DNA of 64,000 nt, from NCBI GenBank assembly GCA_023512835.1, contig CM042085.1:8788062-8852061 (forward strand), read 5' to 3'. This DNA comes from Taxillus chinensis. Lineage: Eukaryota > Streptophyta > Magnoliopsida > Santalales > Loranthaceae. The notes beneath the pieces are model-generated. The model saw nothing but the letters and a program-made list of their open reading frames with translations, ran no database searches and was not told where the DNA came from. Below are positions 41,379 to 54,787 of the stretch, one piece after another. Position numbers and translations under genes: made by a program. Each line of letters begins with the position of its first letter. Position 1 is the stretch's first letter.

Positions 41379-44077
41379 GAAAAGTAGGCAGATAATATAC
41401 AGAATAATGATAACAGAATCTCATATATATAGGGAGATTAAGTGAACCAGCACACTCCACACATGTTGGAAAATGCAAAGAGAATGACACAGGCCAGATA
41501 AGCGCTCTATGGCCGGTTCTAAGCACTAAATGTATATGTTTAGAAGTATTATATAAGAAGGATATACAAGCACCTTTAAAACCAGGTAAAGCAGGAAAAT
41601 CTTCATTTTGAATGCTGAATTCTTGATTTTGTTGAACAATTGGACTACCACCAATGCCATGTTTTCGCAGTGAACCTGATTTTTTTCAGCCCAGGTTAGT
41701 TGGGTTGAAAGTATTAAAACTTATAAGTTCAACCCATAAGTATTAGCTCTGTTGGTATATCCTTATTTTCCTTTGGTGGAGGTCAGAGTTTCAAATTCTC
41801 GCTACACAAGAGGTAATATATTTAGCCGCATCCCATTCCCATGCCTTGAACGTCATTTGCAACCAAAACAATAAAATAAAATCAAAAGGTTCATTCTTCA
41901 CTTACCCAATTGTCCTTGGGGCCCTCCAGCTGAATTTGGACGACTGGTCAATTGAGGGAAATCATTTACATCAAAAGGAGAACTATCATTGGAGCTGCCA
42001 TCATTCAACATTCCCATAGAGCTTAGATTATTCACTGCTTGGACATGGTTATGAGATAACGGGCCTCCGCCAGAAGGATATGAATTTCCTAGCATAGAAA
42101 TTACCTGTGGGGATGCTGAATCCAAAAAATGTCATTTAATCTAGAAAAATAATTAAATAAATACCAATCGGCCAATATATAGTCAACATTAAATTTAACT
42201 TTGTGTCAACATACACAAAACTAACACATGACATTAAAAGTGACAAAAATTGCACCACAGTGAGAACAGCAATAATACAGACAGCCACAGACCAAGCATT
42301 ACTAAACATAGCAATGAAAAAAAATATTAGCTAAACAGAAATAACTAGTCCAGCAAAAACTAGGCTGAATAAATACTTCACACATACTGTACAAAAGGGG
42401 CATGGAATGATAAAATTTGGAAATAAAAACAAAAATTAACAAAAAAAATATAATAGGCCCCGACATATGTATAACAAAAGAGTCATCCAAAATGCCAATT
42501 TTGGACTGCACCTAGTTGCACTATTAAAACGGTCTTTTTTAGTGTGAATATATATATATATAAACACAACTACATCATAATATACCTTGTGGAAGCATAC
42601 CAGTCATCAATCTATTTTGTCCTTGCATGCTTAAATTTCCAGATCCATTATTCAAAGTCAGATTTAGGCGAGAGGAAAGACCAGGAATGGACAGTCCTCC
42701 CCCAGAGCTCATGTTCCTCCCAATGTTGCCCCCTCCAACAATATTTCCCAAAGAATTTGCCATCTTAGGACCTGCGTTACCCAGAATTGGTGAAACCCCC
42801 ATTCCTGGAGCAGCATTTCGGTTGCTAATTGCAGCAGAAGTTTGAAGAATCCCAGGAATGGAGCCACCCACCCCATTTGTGTTATTACTGTATCCAGGGC
42901 TTCCTACAACACTAAAACCTCCTCTATTTGTGACTCCTGAATGGCCATGCGAGCTTCCATGAGATATCTACAAATCAAATGGAAACTTTCAATGATGAAT
43001 CTTCTAGAGCATTCCACAGGATTGACTTCAAAGGCCATTTTCAACACAACCAAAGAAAAGTTCAGAGAGAACGAAACATGATTCTGCAAACTTGGAAAAA
43101 TTGGAGGGGAAGTGCCTCGGTCCATCAGGTATAGCAGAGGATGTAGAAGTACCTGAGAATGTGCGATGGGAATATTATTTGATGCAAATCGACCACTAGA
43201 AAGGCTTCCAGTTGGCTGTTGTAGACCACCAGATGGAACATTATTTAAGCTTGGGTTTCTTGATGCAAGTGTGCCAAGCATGTTGGGAACAATATAGCTC
43301 CCGTGTGTGTCATGTAGTCCCTGAATGCTACTTGAAAGACTACCTGAAAGAAAAGCAACATAATCACAAAAAATTGGGCTTCTTAAAATAATGATATAAT
43401 AATAAACTATAATTTACCAACCAGCATGATGGAAAACGGGAGAGGCTGCACCAGACTGAGCTGAAAATGTAGTAAAAGAACGCCCAGAGCTGTCTGGAAG
43501 ATTTGAGGTTGATCCATTGAATGAGGACTGCGACTAGAAGCACAATGAATTTCATCAAAAACATGCGAAATAACATTTAATGCAGATTCAATTATCAAAG
43601 CCAACCAGAGATCTCTGGTTTGGCAGTACCATTTTGAAGAATCTTTAAGCATGAGAAAAGCAGGCAAAACACAAACAAAATTGCCTTTATTTTATAAAAC
43701 CAAAATGACCTACGGGACACGGTTTATGAACAGTCGATTATGCCGAATAATTCAAATATAATAATTTTGAATTCCTGCATCAGTCATAGTAGTCAAGTAA
43801 ATGCATGTAACATTTTTCGTTTATTGTTTGCACTCCCTTCTTATACTTCAAAACAATGTAAAATATGCTACACCGCCAAACCAGAAAGTATTTAACAGGC
43901 ATAAAAACTAATCCCATAGTTCAGAAGAGCCCAAGAGGGAATGAATAATGACTAAAATATTACATGCATTTAGTTCGAACAAAACAAACCCAAATCCAAA
44001 TCATTACGAGAAAAATAAACCAACATACTGCACGATAAAATAGTAAAATAGAACAATACATTTAGTAATCCCGACAT
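38953..44077 (-). CDS. NOT2: CCR4-NOT complex subunit 2 (NOT2/VIP2)
   Basis: Scaffold subunit of the CCR4-NOT deadenylase complex; in Arabidopsis NOT2/VIP2 also acts in transcription and miRNA processing. Thirteen coding exons on the minus strand: 44077-44060, 43533-43422, 43343-43153, 42967-42586, 42115-41906, 41675-41574, 41022-40943, 40812-40633, 40086-39652, 39547-39495, 39411-39370, 39241-39097 and 39012-38953. They total 2010 nt, 669 residues, and every junction keeps phase. Start MSGLLN continues into NGSTSNLPDSSGRSF. The first 420 residues are Gly/Ser/Asn-rich (VSPILGNAGPKMANSLGNIV, SPFDVNDFPQLTSRPNSAGG). A Gln-rich patch follows, then LGLLSVIRNNDPDLTSLALG and the C-terminal NOT-box (GPEFNVPQCYYAKPPPTLH, KFQLETLFYIFYSMPRDEAQ, RGWFYHKEEKWLFGVKNIEP). 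The last exon ends EKRPSLHQH. A 5' UTR exon probably lies near 45450-45700. A conserved tyrosine after NEL is cysteine here. Confidence 0.95.
41331..41364. repeat. Poly-C/poly-A homopolymers in a NOT2 intron
   Basis: A C-run followed directly by an A-run and AAAG repeats. Another intron carries (AT)n(AG)n at 40548-40596. Both are simple repeats in introns with no effect on the coding exons. Confidence 0.85.
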
Positions 44078-45779
44078 TGCAAAAAATGTCAAAATGTCAA
44101 GCGGAAAATCATTCCTTCCCAAGAAGCAGTCCTTCCTTCTGTTCAGTGAAATTACAGACAATGCGTAGCTGACTTAGAGCTGAATAGGGACATAAAATGT
44201 CAGACATAAAATCATTCCCGGAAAGAAGATTACTAAGATTTTCCAAACTATAAAAAATAATAATAAATAAATAAAAGAAAACATAAAGGAAAATAAAAAT
44301 AAAATTGAAGCCGAATGAAAGAATCGAATATGCCATAGATAAAAATGTAAATTTATGAGCATCATAGCATACCCAAACATATAACATCGTGAATGTCAGT
44401 ATTATATCAAATACTAGAAACAAATACCAAACAAGACGTCTTTTGTATCTCTTCAGTTTCCTTTCAATGAATAAGTATTATTTTCTACAAGTCTACAGTG
44501 TAAAAACTACTTCTGATTCTGAAGGCATAGGTCTGTACCCACAAACCAACAGGGCCAAAAAATACTAATAATATTTTTTTAAAAAAATAAAAGACATTAG
44601 ATACCAAAAAAGTATGAATCAATAACCCAGTAAATAGCCCTAGACGCATTGAGGCTGCTGTCACTGAGAGATCAGGTATCAAACAGGTAACACAAATAGG
44701 TAAATTGCATCCAATATCTCTATTCCATTCCGGAAGCTTAATAAGCTGGGTATGGATGAATCTAGAAGAATTCATATCTACATTTTGACGCAATAATTTA
44801 ACAAAATTTAAGTTATAATTACGTTGCAGAACAAACAATTCACATTTCAGTTTTTATCTATAGTTAGTTAAATTAAATCTTAATATACCTGTCAGTTGTC
44901 GCATTCAGGGGGTTCATAAGTTAGTGATCTGGTGAATCTATAAAGATTGAAATCTAAGCTTAATCAATTTACCTTTTTTTTCAAAACAAGGAAAAAAAAA
45001 AAGTTTACCGCAAAAATTACACTAATTTTATCTTCGAGCTGCTGATATTAATATATTTTAATCGCAGGGGTGTCTGTATGTGTGCCCACGCGTTTATATA
45101 TATATATATCATTTAAGACGTCATCGTACGTACTATCACATTTGAGAACCCTACGTTTTCATCTAAGTGGACAATAGTGTGTGTTGCACTAACAGTCTTA
45201 ACACATAGTGACATAGAGACCAGCCTTTCAGAGATGTACATGAACAACACGAACACACCAATGCTAGTCTACTTACCACTAAACGAAGCATTTTCAGGAA
45301 ACAAGCAAATTAATTAATATTTTCCATTTCCCAAGAGTAGCGTACGTAGCGTTAGAGAAGAACCAGAAAACGAGGAATAAAGCTCCGAGAAACACGATAA
45401 CACAGATTACGCACTCGATGAGTTTCGGTTTCGGAAGAAGCGACGGACTCAATTTACAGGTAATTAGTTGAGAGAAGAACAGTGATTGGGGCTGGGAGTC
45501 GCCGAAACAAGACCGAGACTAGGACGGAAACGCAGATACGGTTGGAACAGGTGGGGGAGAGGGATTGCTACCTGCGACCGAGCAGACGAGCTTCTTGACC
45601 GCGATCTGTGTGGTCGGTCGGTCGGTCGGTCGACGAGCAGACACAGCTTTTTGTAGGGTTGGATTTGGAAGAGACGACCAGAGTATTGCCTCGCTTTTCG
45701 CCCGCGTGGGGGTGGGGGGGTTAAACTTAAAACTGGGTTTACCAACCAAAACTGCTGTTCAAATAAAATATAGCTTCCT

Positions 45780-46792
45780 AACTTAATTGAAATGATTTTA
45801 ATTTTTATTTAAAAATAAGTTAACGAAAATCGTTGTCCAATTTTTGTTATTATATATTAATAATGCATTTATTAAGGGTGAGTCTTCTGGGTAAACTAGC
45901 TGGATTAGGGTTTAGCTATTTGTCTTGGTAAGTTTATTTAAAATTAAAATTAATAAGACAAGTTTTAAAAAATTACAATATAGAGTTAAAGTGATAAATA
46001 TTATATAGTATGTAATTAACAATTTAATAACAACTATATATATTATAAAAATTTCAACTTGTAATTTTTTTTTACTTTAAATAATATGTTTACCATTTAA
46101 CAAAATAAAAAAAAGTCAAATAAAACTATACAACTTAGTCATTTGGCTTAAAAAAAAATATCTATACTATTTGCTAACAATTTTAATTTTTTCAAGTAGT
46201 GAATAATGACCACTATTGTCATGATTCTAAATTTTATAAATTATGATAAACAATTTCCTATTCATGCACTCCAAGAGTAAAGTGATTGATAACTAACACT
46301 TGATAAAATCTTACATATAACATATAAAGTTACACGGAGGAGAGGTAATTATATACTTTCCCAAATGACAAATATAATACATCAAGTCGAATAATTTTAA
46401 TACAATAACTCATTATAATAATTATCATATATTTCAATGATATAATGCAAATAAATGATAATATTATTCGATTTTGTTTGGTTTTAAACCAAATTGATTT
46501 TATTTGGTCTTGACGATTTTATAAGTTGGCGTTTCAAAAAGACAATTTGAATGGTTTTTCGGTTTAGAGTTTCACCTCTAATGCTAATTGCAATTTTAGA
46601 TAATAGCTTATAGACATGAGTTACACGGTTTGTATTTCGGCTCCCTCCTAGCGAATTTCGTGGATCTGTCCCTAGACTCCCTCCCGTGTGTAGGTGACCC
46701 TATTAGTCTTTCATAGTACCTGCAAAACCATCAACAAGATATAAACAATACTCTAGCATTAAGGGCCATAAGCACCACCTATCTAAAACAAC

Positions 46793-46835
<43 letters not shown>

Positions 46836-48091
46836 CACAGGCTTAATAGCCATCCATAACCATTATCACAAATATAAGCATGTATAATCATCCACTTAAG
46901 CTAATCATGGCTTCAAAACCAACATTCAAACATAGCATAGCAATCACAATCAACAAAATAAAACATTATATTACATACTTTAAGTCTTTCATATCATTTT
47001 CCATATTATATATCAAGGTAACATTATGAGTGCCCATAGCTCGATATTATTCGTTTTGGGCCAAACTTTATACCGATTTATTCTTGGTGGGTTGCACCAC
47101 TCCTCGAAGGTCGCCAACCCTCCAATCACACCATAATAAAGAGGTATTCATGCTCTTATTAAAAATGAACGTTTTGTTCCCTCCTTCAATCAATTTGGGA
47201 ATGAAATACCTTAGTAACTCACAATTAAGTCAAATCAATCGGCTCAATAATAGTGGGTCCTCATGTATACTACTCACATACCAATATCAACTACAAGTAA
47301 ATCAATTAAGTAATATTTTCTCAAATTATAACATATTGTATCCTTCGCTCTCAATCTAGGGCTCCAAGTAGAAATTTGAAAAAAAACCTCAAATTTTCCC
47401 ACAAGGTATCGAATCAATTCACAAAAATCATACTACCCTGGGTCGAGTCCTCACATAGGCTTCCCATCTTTGTTTAGGGTTTATAGACCAAAAATCACAT
47501 TCAAGCTCTAGGGTATCGATCAAAATCGAACAATAATAGGTGAAATCGCCAAAAAATCCGCATATATCTTATTTTTTGTTCACATCATTTTTATTTTTTA
47601 GCACACCAAAAAACTCTCATATATCTTTTTTTTGTCGGTTCGTTTTTGTGGTTTTTGACGTATTTTTCTGATTTTAACTAGAGGTTTCATTACTGCCTGT
47701 AGTGAAATCTCATGTTTTTAACTAGTGATCCTTCTGATTGTGTTTAGGGCGCGTGCCAACAGTCAATCAAGATTCAAGGCCTATTACAAGTTGTTGCAAT
47801 TCGAAATAATAATCACAACCGCTGTATAAAATTATTTTAATAAATAAATAATTGACCCCATTTGTCCCAAATATAGTACAGATTTCAATGCCCGTACCAA
47901 ACGAGAATCACAAAACACAGACAAACGTGGCGGCGCGAGGAACCATCCAACACAAACAAACAAACCATCCCTTTAACCCGGCCAAAAAAAAGAAAAAAGA
48001 AAAAGGAAAAAGGAAAAAAAACAGCACCCACGGCAATCGGCATCGCATATACCAGACCAAAGGCAGACGCGGCGGCGGCGGCAGCAGGCCC
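45780..48091. other. Intergenic, with retrotransposon-like debris
   Basis: No gene supported. 46440-46580 carries GGTTTAGAGTTTCACCTCTA, like the right end of the hAT element at 4331-4694. A (CA)n tract lies at 46797-46828. The stretch 46610-47760 is less AT-rich and resembles the block at 5.8-7.3 kb in style (GGCTCCCTCCTAGCG, CTAGACTCCCTCCCGTG), so it is probably old transposon DNA. The open frame of the next gene extends upstream to 47852, but that part is lysine-rich and unlike the family. Confidence 0.4.
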
Positions 48092-49606
48092 ATGGTCCGA
48101 CCTGGCTCCAACACCACCACCATGACATGGCTCTCGGAAGTGAAGCGCTCCCTCATCAACGACCACTACGGCCGCCGTAACTCCTCCCCGTCATCCTCCT
48201 CTACAACCATCACCACCACCACCACCGGCGTCCGCATCTCCGCCACCCTGGGCATCCTCGCCTTCGACACGGCCAAGATCATAGCCCGCCTCCTCTCCCT
48301 CCACAAGTCCCTCGCCGACGACGAAATCATCAAGCTCCGAAAAGACGTGATGCGATCCAAAGGCGTCTCGTACCTCAACTCCAGGGACCAGGGCTTCCTC
48401 CTCTACCTCGCCTGCGCCGAGGTCCTGGAGGATCTCGACTCCGTGGCCATCGCCATCGCTCAGCTCGGCCGCAAATGCGCCGACATCGGCCTCAGCCGCT
48501 TCGACCTCGTCTACAAGGACCTCAAAATGGGGATCATAGACGTCTCCAAGATGAAGTTCGCTAGCGGCAAGGACGCCGGCAAGCTCATCGAAAAGATGGA
48601 GAGGTTCGTCTACGCCACCGCCGACCTCTACACCGCCTCCGAGTCCCTCTCCGAAATGGAGGGCTCCCAGCAGAGGCTGGCGACGTGGAAGAACGTGGAC
48701 GACGACAAAATGGCACGGCAGAGGAGGCAGGTCCGCCAGCTGAGGGACGCGTCCCTCTGGAACCAAACCTTCGACACCGTGGTCGGCCTCATGGCCCGCG
48801 CCGTCTGCGTCGTCTACACCCGCGTCGGGGTCGTCTTCGGACCCCACATCTCCCTCCTCCCCACCCCGCGCTTCTCGCGGTCGGCGTCCAATAATAAGCA
48901 CATCTGCCCCCTGCCCACCAACGGCCGGGCCTCCAAGTCGGGACCCATCGCCATCGCGCCCAAGCAGAGGCTGATGGCCCAGGCGTTCGGTCGGAAGCCG
49001 TCGCTTAACTTCTCCGACAACCTCGGCTTCGGGATGGGGTTCGGGGTGGAGGAACAGCGCGGCGGGTTCCGGTTCGACGAGATGGGGAAGCACAACAGCG
49101 TGTACCAGGGCGCGCCGCCATCCACGGTCGGGGGATCGGGGCTGGCGCTGCGCTACGCCAGCATCATCATCCTGGCGGAGCGGTGCCTGAAGGCGGCGGC
49201 GGCGGCGTCCATCGGCGAGGACGCTCGGCAGGAGCTGTACCAGAAGCTGCCGGCGAGGCTGAAGGCGATGGTGAAGTGGAAGCTGAGGAAGGACGATGCG
49301 GCGGCGCGTGAAGAGGACGCTGAGGTGGCGGAGCGGTGGAGGGAGTCGCTGAATGGGATACTGGAGTGGCTGGCGCCGATGGCTCACGACACGATGAGGT
49401 GGCAGGCGGCGAGGAGCGTGGAGAAGCAGATGTTCGAGGGGAAGCCGCGGGCGCTGCTGCTGCAGACGCTGCACTACTCCAACCGGGAGAAGGCGGAGGC
49501 GGCGATCGTGGAGGTGTTGGTGGGGTTGTGTTGTTTATTTCGGTACGAGAATCGACGCGCCTTCGATTTTGGTTTTAGGAATAGTCCGTTTAGGCGAGGC
49601 CCGTGA
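48092..49606 (+). CDS. DUF3475/DUF668 protein (PSI-like family)
   Basis: Plant protein with an N-terminal DUF3475 and C-terminal DUF668, the pair found in PSK SIMULATOR (PSI) and related growth proteins; molecular role unknown. Intronless, 504 residues from the ATG at 48092; 48122 (MTWLSEVKR) is also possible. The open frame reaches back to 47852, but that stretch is low-complexity Lys-rich. DUF3475 about residues 50-110 (LGILAFDTAKIIARLLSLHK, then VMRSKGVSYLNSRDQGFLLY). DUF668 about 347-440 (GSGLALRYASIIILAERCLK, LPARLKAMVKWKLR, LEWLAPMAHDTMRWQAARSV, RALLLQTLHYSNREKAEAAI). There is no Met-Gly myristoylation start as in classical PSI proteins, so it belongs to the shorter DUF668 subgroup. Very GC-rich with strong third-position bias, which also creates a 427-codon antisense open frame that is not a gene. 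Confidence 0.92.
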   Translation: MVRPGSNTTTMTWLSEVKRSLINDHYGRRNSSPSSSSTTITTTTTGVRISATLGILAFDTAKIIARLLSLHKSLADDEIIKLRKDVMRSKGVSYLNSRDQGFLLYLACAEVLEDLDSVAIAIAQLGRKCADIGLSRFDLVYKDLKMGIIDVSKMKFASGKDAGKLIEKMERFVYATADLYTASESLSEMEGSQQRLATWKNVDDDKMARQRRQVRQLRDASLWNQTFDTVVGLMARAVCVVYTRVGVVFGPHISLLPTPRFSRSASNNKHICPLPTNGRASKSGPIAIAPKQRLMAQAFGRKPSLNFSDNLGFGMGFGVEEQRGGFRFDEMGKHNSVYQGAPPSTVGGSGLALRYASIIILAERCLKAAAAASIGEDARQELYQKLPARLKAMVKWKLRKDDAAAREEDAEVAERWRESLNGILEWLAPMAHDTMRWQAARSVEKQMFEGKPRALLLQTLHYSNREKAEAAIVEVLVGLCCLFRYENRRAFDFGFRNSPFRRGP

Positions 49607-50097
49607 CCGCTCAAATTTGTATAAATCAATTTGAACCAGTTCCTTCCATTGTACTTAACTCTACTCTTTTAAAAAAAAAAACAACATTTGTAATTTTTTA
49701 ATTATTATTTAATTTATTTATTTTACTTTGTCAGTAGGCAGCAGCTTTTATTTATTTTATGTGGAAAAAAAAAAACTTGAAATTTTGATAATGCACGCCA
49801 AAGGGAAAATACAATTTTATCTGTATTTGTGTTTAAATTCAGTTTATCCATCCAAGTAGTATTTTACAGGCTCATTCAATCAAGTCTCCGGCTTTATACG
49901 CACCAGTAATACATTTGGAGCAGTGGAGATCTGCACGAGACCTGCATGCAAGACGGAGGAAATCAACATCATTGCAGCAACGCAAAAACTGAGATGGTTG
50001 GAGAGGAGAAAGCGAAGGTGAGGAGATTGTGATTAAAGAATAAATTAATAAATGAGAAAGTAATAATCAATAACCGAAGGGAAAAAGAAACATAAGT

Positions 50098-50170
50098 TGG
50101 AGATGCGGGGTATCGATCCCCGTACCTCTCGCATGCTAAGTGAGCGCTCTACCATCTGAGCTACATCCCC
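50098..50170 (-). tRNA. tRNA-Ala (anticodon AGC)
   Basis: A 73-nt cloverleaf on the minus strand. Acceptor stem GGGGATG/CATCTCC with discriminator A, D-arm GCTC/GAGC, anticodon loop TTAGCAT with AGC at 50137-50135, T-arm CGGGG/CCCCG. The anticodon stem CTCAC/GCGAG has an A-C mismatch at pair 30-40, where plant tRNA-Ala normally has G-C. A CAA lies just upstream, and a T5 run (A-run 50083-50087 on the plus strand) can end Pol III transcription. No intron. Confidence 0.95.
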
Positions 50171-51342
50171 ATTGAGAAAGCGTCTCCGATAATGATAATT
50201 TATCTATCCACCGTAATCTCCATTTGTTCGTAATTTAAAATTCATTGGCAGTTGACCCCCGCCAGGAATAGTTGAGCGAACAAAACGAGGAAACAAATGT
50301 CATTTGATTTGATAAAAACAATGAATAATATAAATTTGGTTGGGATCATAGATTTTGAAAATAATTGTATTTTAAAAAAACACAACAAAATTAAATGGGA
50401 CCAAATTCGTCTCTTATACACCATTTTATTTTACAAAACATTTTCTAATATTCCTTTTAAAATACTATTTAATAAGTGAACTAATGTTTAATGAGAAAAT
50501 TCTATATGCATGTAAGTCCAATAAATTGGTCAAGTACTATTTATAATTTGATCATAAATAAAAAAACACTATCATATTAGGTATGCACGGAAAACTTTTA
50601 CGTAACATTACTAATGTTTCATTTATGCCTATATTTGTGTAAGAACCTGTAAAAAAAATACAAAATTTATTGTGAATATTTTCTAAAATAATATTTGAAC
50701 ATTAGTCCTTTTACCTAAATTATGATAATAATAATATTATAAAATAGTAATAGGCATAAATAATTTAAAATAAAATTATTTTAGAAAAAAAATCCATTTT
50801 ATATATAACTAATTTATTGAACAACAACAATAATAATAATAATAGATTGTATTATATTCAACACGAAGGTTTGGAAAACCATTATTTAAATACGCAAGTT
50901 ATGCAAACTCGTGTCCAAAAACGATGGTATTTTTAGAACGAATTTTCAAATGATGATACATGGGGAAATATTTTATAAAACAGTGCTATAACCGGAATTT
51001 TTTTTCATTCGTTGCTACTTAAGTATTGATTTACTAAAATGGAAACCATATTTAAAACGCTCACTAAAAGCACCTCTCATTATTACATGGAGTATGAATC
51101 AAGATAACAGGAAAGAAGATGACAATATGGATCAAGAAGACTGATATTACTTGTGTGATTACATTGTTCAGTCAACTAACATTTATACAAGTTTATTACA
51201 AGGAGCCGATAAGGGTAGTTACCAATCTAAGTAACCAACAGTGTAACTAAATTTGCAAGGCTCCAACAAAAAAATATATAATATTAATAATAAGGTGGAA
51301 TTAATAATGAATTGGGAGAGAATCCAGGATTGAAGGACAGGT
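50171..51342. other. AT-rich spacer between tRNA and ACT gene
   Basis: No gene supported. Short open frames here have no domain. The right part probably contains the 3' UTR of the ACT-domain gene. Confidence 0.5.
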
Positions 51343-54300
51343 TTACCAGCCCATCAATGCTCTCCTGACTCTATCTACAATCTGATTTCGTGCTACCATG
51401 CTCCACAACGGAAATTCAAGGTTCTCTTCCAAAAGAAACCTGTAGATCTCCCATCCTTGATCTGGTGTTGAATTATACCTTCCTATCTCAGCCTACAAAC
51501 CAGGAGGAACAAGCCTTCTTTCAATATTACAGTGTACAACATCAGAGCTCTAAATCATGTTAGTGTTGTTATACTCCTCCATGATGATGAGACCTCGGAA
51601 TGGGTGACTTTTACAAGGGAAACTCCAAGTTAAGTAATATTGCTTTATTTCTTCTCTGTTTTAATCAAAAAACTTGCTCAACATAATGGAACTTCCATTT
51701 TACAATTATCTACTGAGTTGTTTAAAGTTTCAATCACCTTAAAATTACAGGAGTTTAATTTCAGCTATCAAAATTTATATGCGTAGTTTGGTGGGTAAAT
51801 AATAGAAATAGAAATTGGTTGCTGTAATAATTTTTGTGATTTCTTACCGAGAAAATGCAGATCCCGAGCGTTTTTAAAGCTAGGGTAATATCATAAAAAA
51901 CCAGTGGTCTTCCATTTCCAGATCTTTCTACTGGGTTAGCAACCATCAATTCAATTTCGGGCCCACGATTTGCTATAATAACGCGCAATGGATGAAGCAT
52001 TTCCGCCTTCAAATTTTGGCACAGCCTGCTTTGCTTCTCAGGATCCACTATCTTTTTCCCATCCTTTTGCTGGATAAAGAGGTCTAGATCACGATAGCCT
52101 TTGACAATTGGTAAAAATCGACCATAAGCTATCTGAATAATGAAAGAAACAAGTTAAGAGAAAGCATAAAAAAACATGAATTCCTCAACTCAGCAAGCTT
52201 CATTCCAAGGATGAAGGATGTTTAGGAATCCGATTCATTGACAAGTTTAGGATAACTGGAGACCTCAAATTGATCAGCATCGGTTTCTGAAATTAATATT
52301 AACCAGGAGACACCTAGCAGTTGGGACGGGCTCAAGGAAACAAGTGAATCAAGGAATTGTGGATGTTCCTCAGTTATTCATCAATGCAATGTTTGTAATC
52401 ACCGCATGGTACATAATGGAACCACATGGATGAGTTAAATTAACAGACACAGGTTCGCCATGACTAAAGATTCCCAGAGTAGTTTTACAATAAATCCTAC
52501 ATTAACCAGGAGTTGATGTGAACACTATACAGTTCTCATTGATTTCAAAAACTCCAATAAAAAATTGCACAAAATTATAGAATTACATAGTTCTCATTGA
52601 GGTTAGGATCAAATTTTGTTTGACCAAGATAACAAATAGTTCCCAGATAAGCAATCTGCAAATATGAAAATCAAACATAACAGTGATATAAATATTAATA
52701 CCTTAATATTGCAATCTTTCAAAGTTCTCAGAATATCATATAGGAGGCCCTTATGATCAATACAGTGTATCTGAAGCAATGTGTGAGCCGGGCTTAAGGA
52801 ATTGTCCACAGTTACATTCGCTTTCTTCAGTTCTGCCACATCATTGCTAAGAGCTTGTGACCAGATTTCATTATACGATAGCTCGCATCTAAACAGTTCT
52901 TCAGCAACAACCGGGGAGAGAGAAGAGAGACACTGAAGACTTTCATACTCAACACCTGCCGACTGAAGTTCACAGCTGATGCATGATTCACCTAGAACAG
53001 TATGCAATTGCTCAAACACATCATCTTGTCGACTTTTTGCATGCAGGAGTTCCCTGAAACAAAGTAGTTCCAAACGGTGGAGATTAATAGGTACCAGGGT
53101 TCCACCTCAACTGTCACAAGCAACAGTTGAAGTCTGTTATGAAGAAGAGATCCGAGAATCAAGATTAAATGACGCAAACAATATTTACATGTAAATTCAT
53201 AATGTTTTGGGAAAAAAAACCATAAATAGTAAATTCATTAGTTGCATCACTGGCGTGATATACAAAATTTACAATGCGTTATCCATAAAGGATATTATGG
53301 TGTTGCCAAAAAGTGTGGTGTTTCTATATGTAGCATGCAAAGAATGCTATATTTGAAGCATTAAATATTTCCATATATGCTATACTCCAAGGAAAAAACT
53401 CTCACATGGTATCTGTTATGAAGAAGAGATCCAAGACCCTTTCATCTGGAGTCGTTGTCACTTTCACCCTTTGAATTAGAAGATCAAGGTCACAGAGAAT
53501 GCGGGTCACATCTAAGAAAAAATCACAACCCCATTCAAAACATGTAATATTACAAAAAAAAAAAGTCAGCCAAAGTAGATTTGAAGTAGAGGCATTTGCT
53601 ATTACCATGTAACAATCCTTTTCGATCAAGGCAGAAAATTTTCAGCAGGTAAACTGTAGGAATGGAGCGTGTAGATGGCTGGTCCAAGTAAAATGAAACT
53701 GAACCTGATGGACAGGTAGATAAAAGGCGGTTTTTCAAGTTTGGCCATCGAATGATGACAGATCCAGAGCAAGGAACCACCCGTAGTACTATATAACACC
53801 ATATTCCATCAGTTGAAATATCTACAGCCAGCAATGTTCAAATGTAAAATGTATCAGTGTAGGCATTTGAAAAAGACGAACCGAAGTGAATACAATTTTC
53901 GAGCTCAGGGAAAAGGGATAATTTAAATAACCAAACAAAAAAAAACTGCAAGAGCAATTTTCTACTAATAATATATAAAGAAAGAAAGCATAATTGTTCT
54001 ATTCACACGATACAATTCAATTTATCGTCAAAATGGTTCAAATCATTATGAAAATACTATGATTCCACTAATCAATCATTTTTTTTGAAATTTCTTTCAT
54101 ACATTTTTGAAATTTGAAATGGGCCAAAAAATGCCAATATGCTTTAGGAAATTTATAAGATTCTAATTATATAAAAAAAACATGAAATGGGTCATATCAA
54201 CTTAGAATGGACCAAATGCATAAACGTATTTCTAATTTGGACCTCGTGATACTAGTTGACTCCTTCCCAAAGCGATACCAGTCGTATACAAACTTCAAAA

Positions 54301-54787
54301 GTTCATTAAACTCATGTATCAATACGACAATCAAAACAACAGCCTTTTGTTGTTGAAAAATTAGCGAACACTTCAACTGAACAAGGGTGACCTTAGCCAA
54401 ACATTTCTGAAATCCAGTATAAATGCTATGTATAATAATAATAACAATAATCCTTTACAGTTTGACAACTTTGCGATCAGATGCAGATTCTACATTCCAA
54501 TTGCAGCAAAAATAGACTTCTAAATTTCAAAAAAGAACCCACAAACACGCAAAAAAGAACTATGAATATATAAAGATATATATCGAAAATTTGAAAGGGG
54601 CATGTGAGTGAAGGATTAAGGGAAAGCGAAGACCTCCATTGGTGATGTAGAGTCCAAATTCGAGTATGGAACGGCATATGTCGCATCCGAGGCCAGTCCT
54701 GTCCTGACAACTAACGGTGATGGTATACGGATCTCCCGGCTTCTCCCCTTGCCGAATCAAAACCGTTTCGTCGCCATGAACGCCCAT
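51343..54787 (-). CDS. ACR9: ACT-domain repeat protein, ACR9/ACR10-like
   Basis: ACR proteins are plant proteins made of repeated ACT (amino-acid binding) domains, thought to sense amino acids. Six exons: 54787-54634, 53821-53606, 53511-53406, 53053-52702, 52132-51848 and 51492-51343, 1263 nt, 420 residues, all in phase. Start MGVHGDETVLIRQGEKPGDP. Domain landmarks: DRTGLGCDICRSILEFGLYI (first ACT, residues 20-105), VYLLKIFCLDRKGLLHDVTR with VKVTTTPDERVLDLFFITD (second, from about 112), LLQIHCIDHKGLLYDILRTL with IAYGRF (third, from about 252), and RPLVFYDITLALKTLGICIF with AEIGRYNSTPDQGWEIYRFL (fourth). The protein ends VRRALMGW. Length and exon content match Arabidopsis ACR9/ACR10 rather than the longer ACR1-8 group. 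Ligand unknown. The gene symbol is by resemblance and could be ACR10. Confidence 0.93.

Noticed and set aside
48191..49474. 427-codon antisense open frame
   Set aside because: It lies opposite the DUF3475/DUF668 gene, whose strong G/C third-position bias removes stops on the other strand; the predicted protein has no domain.
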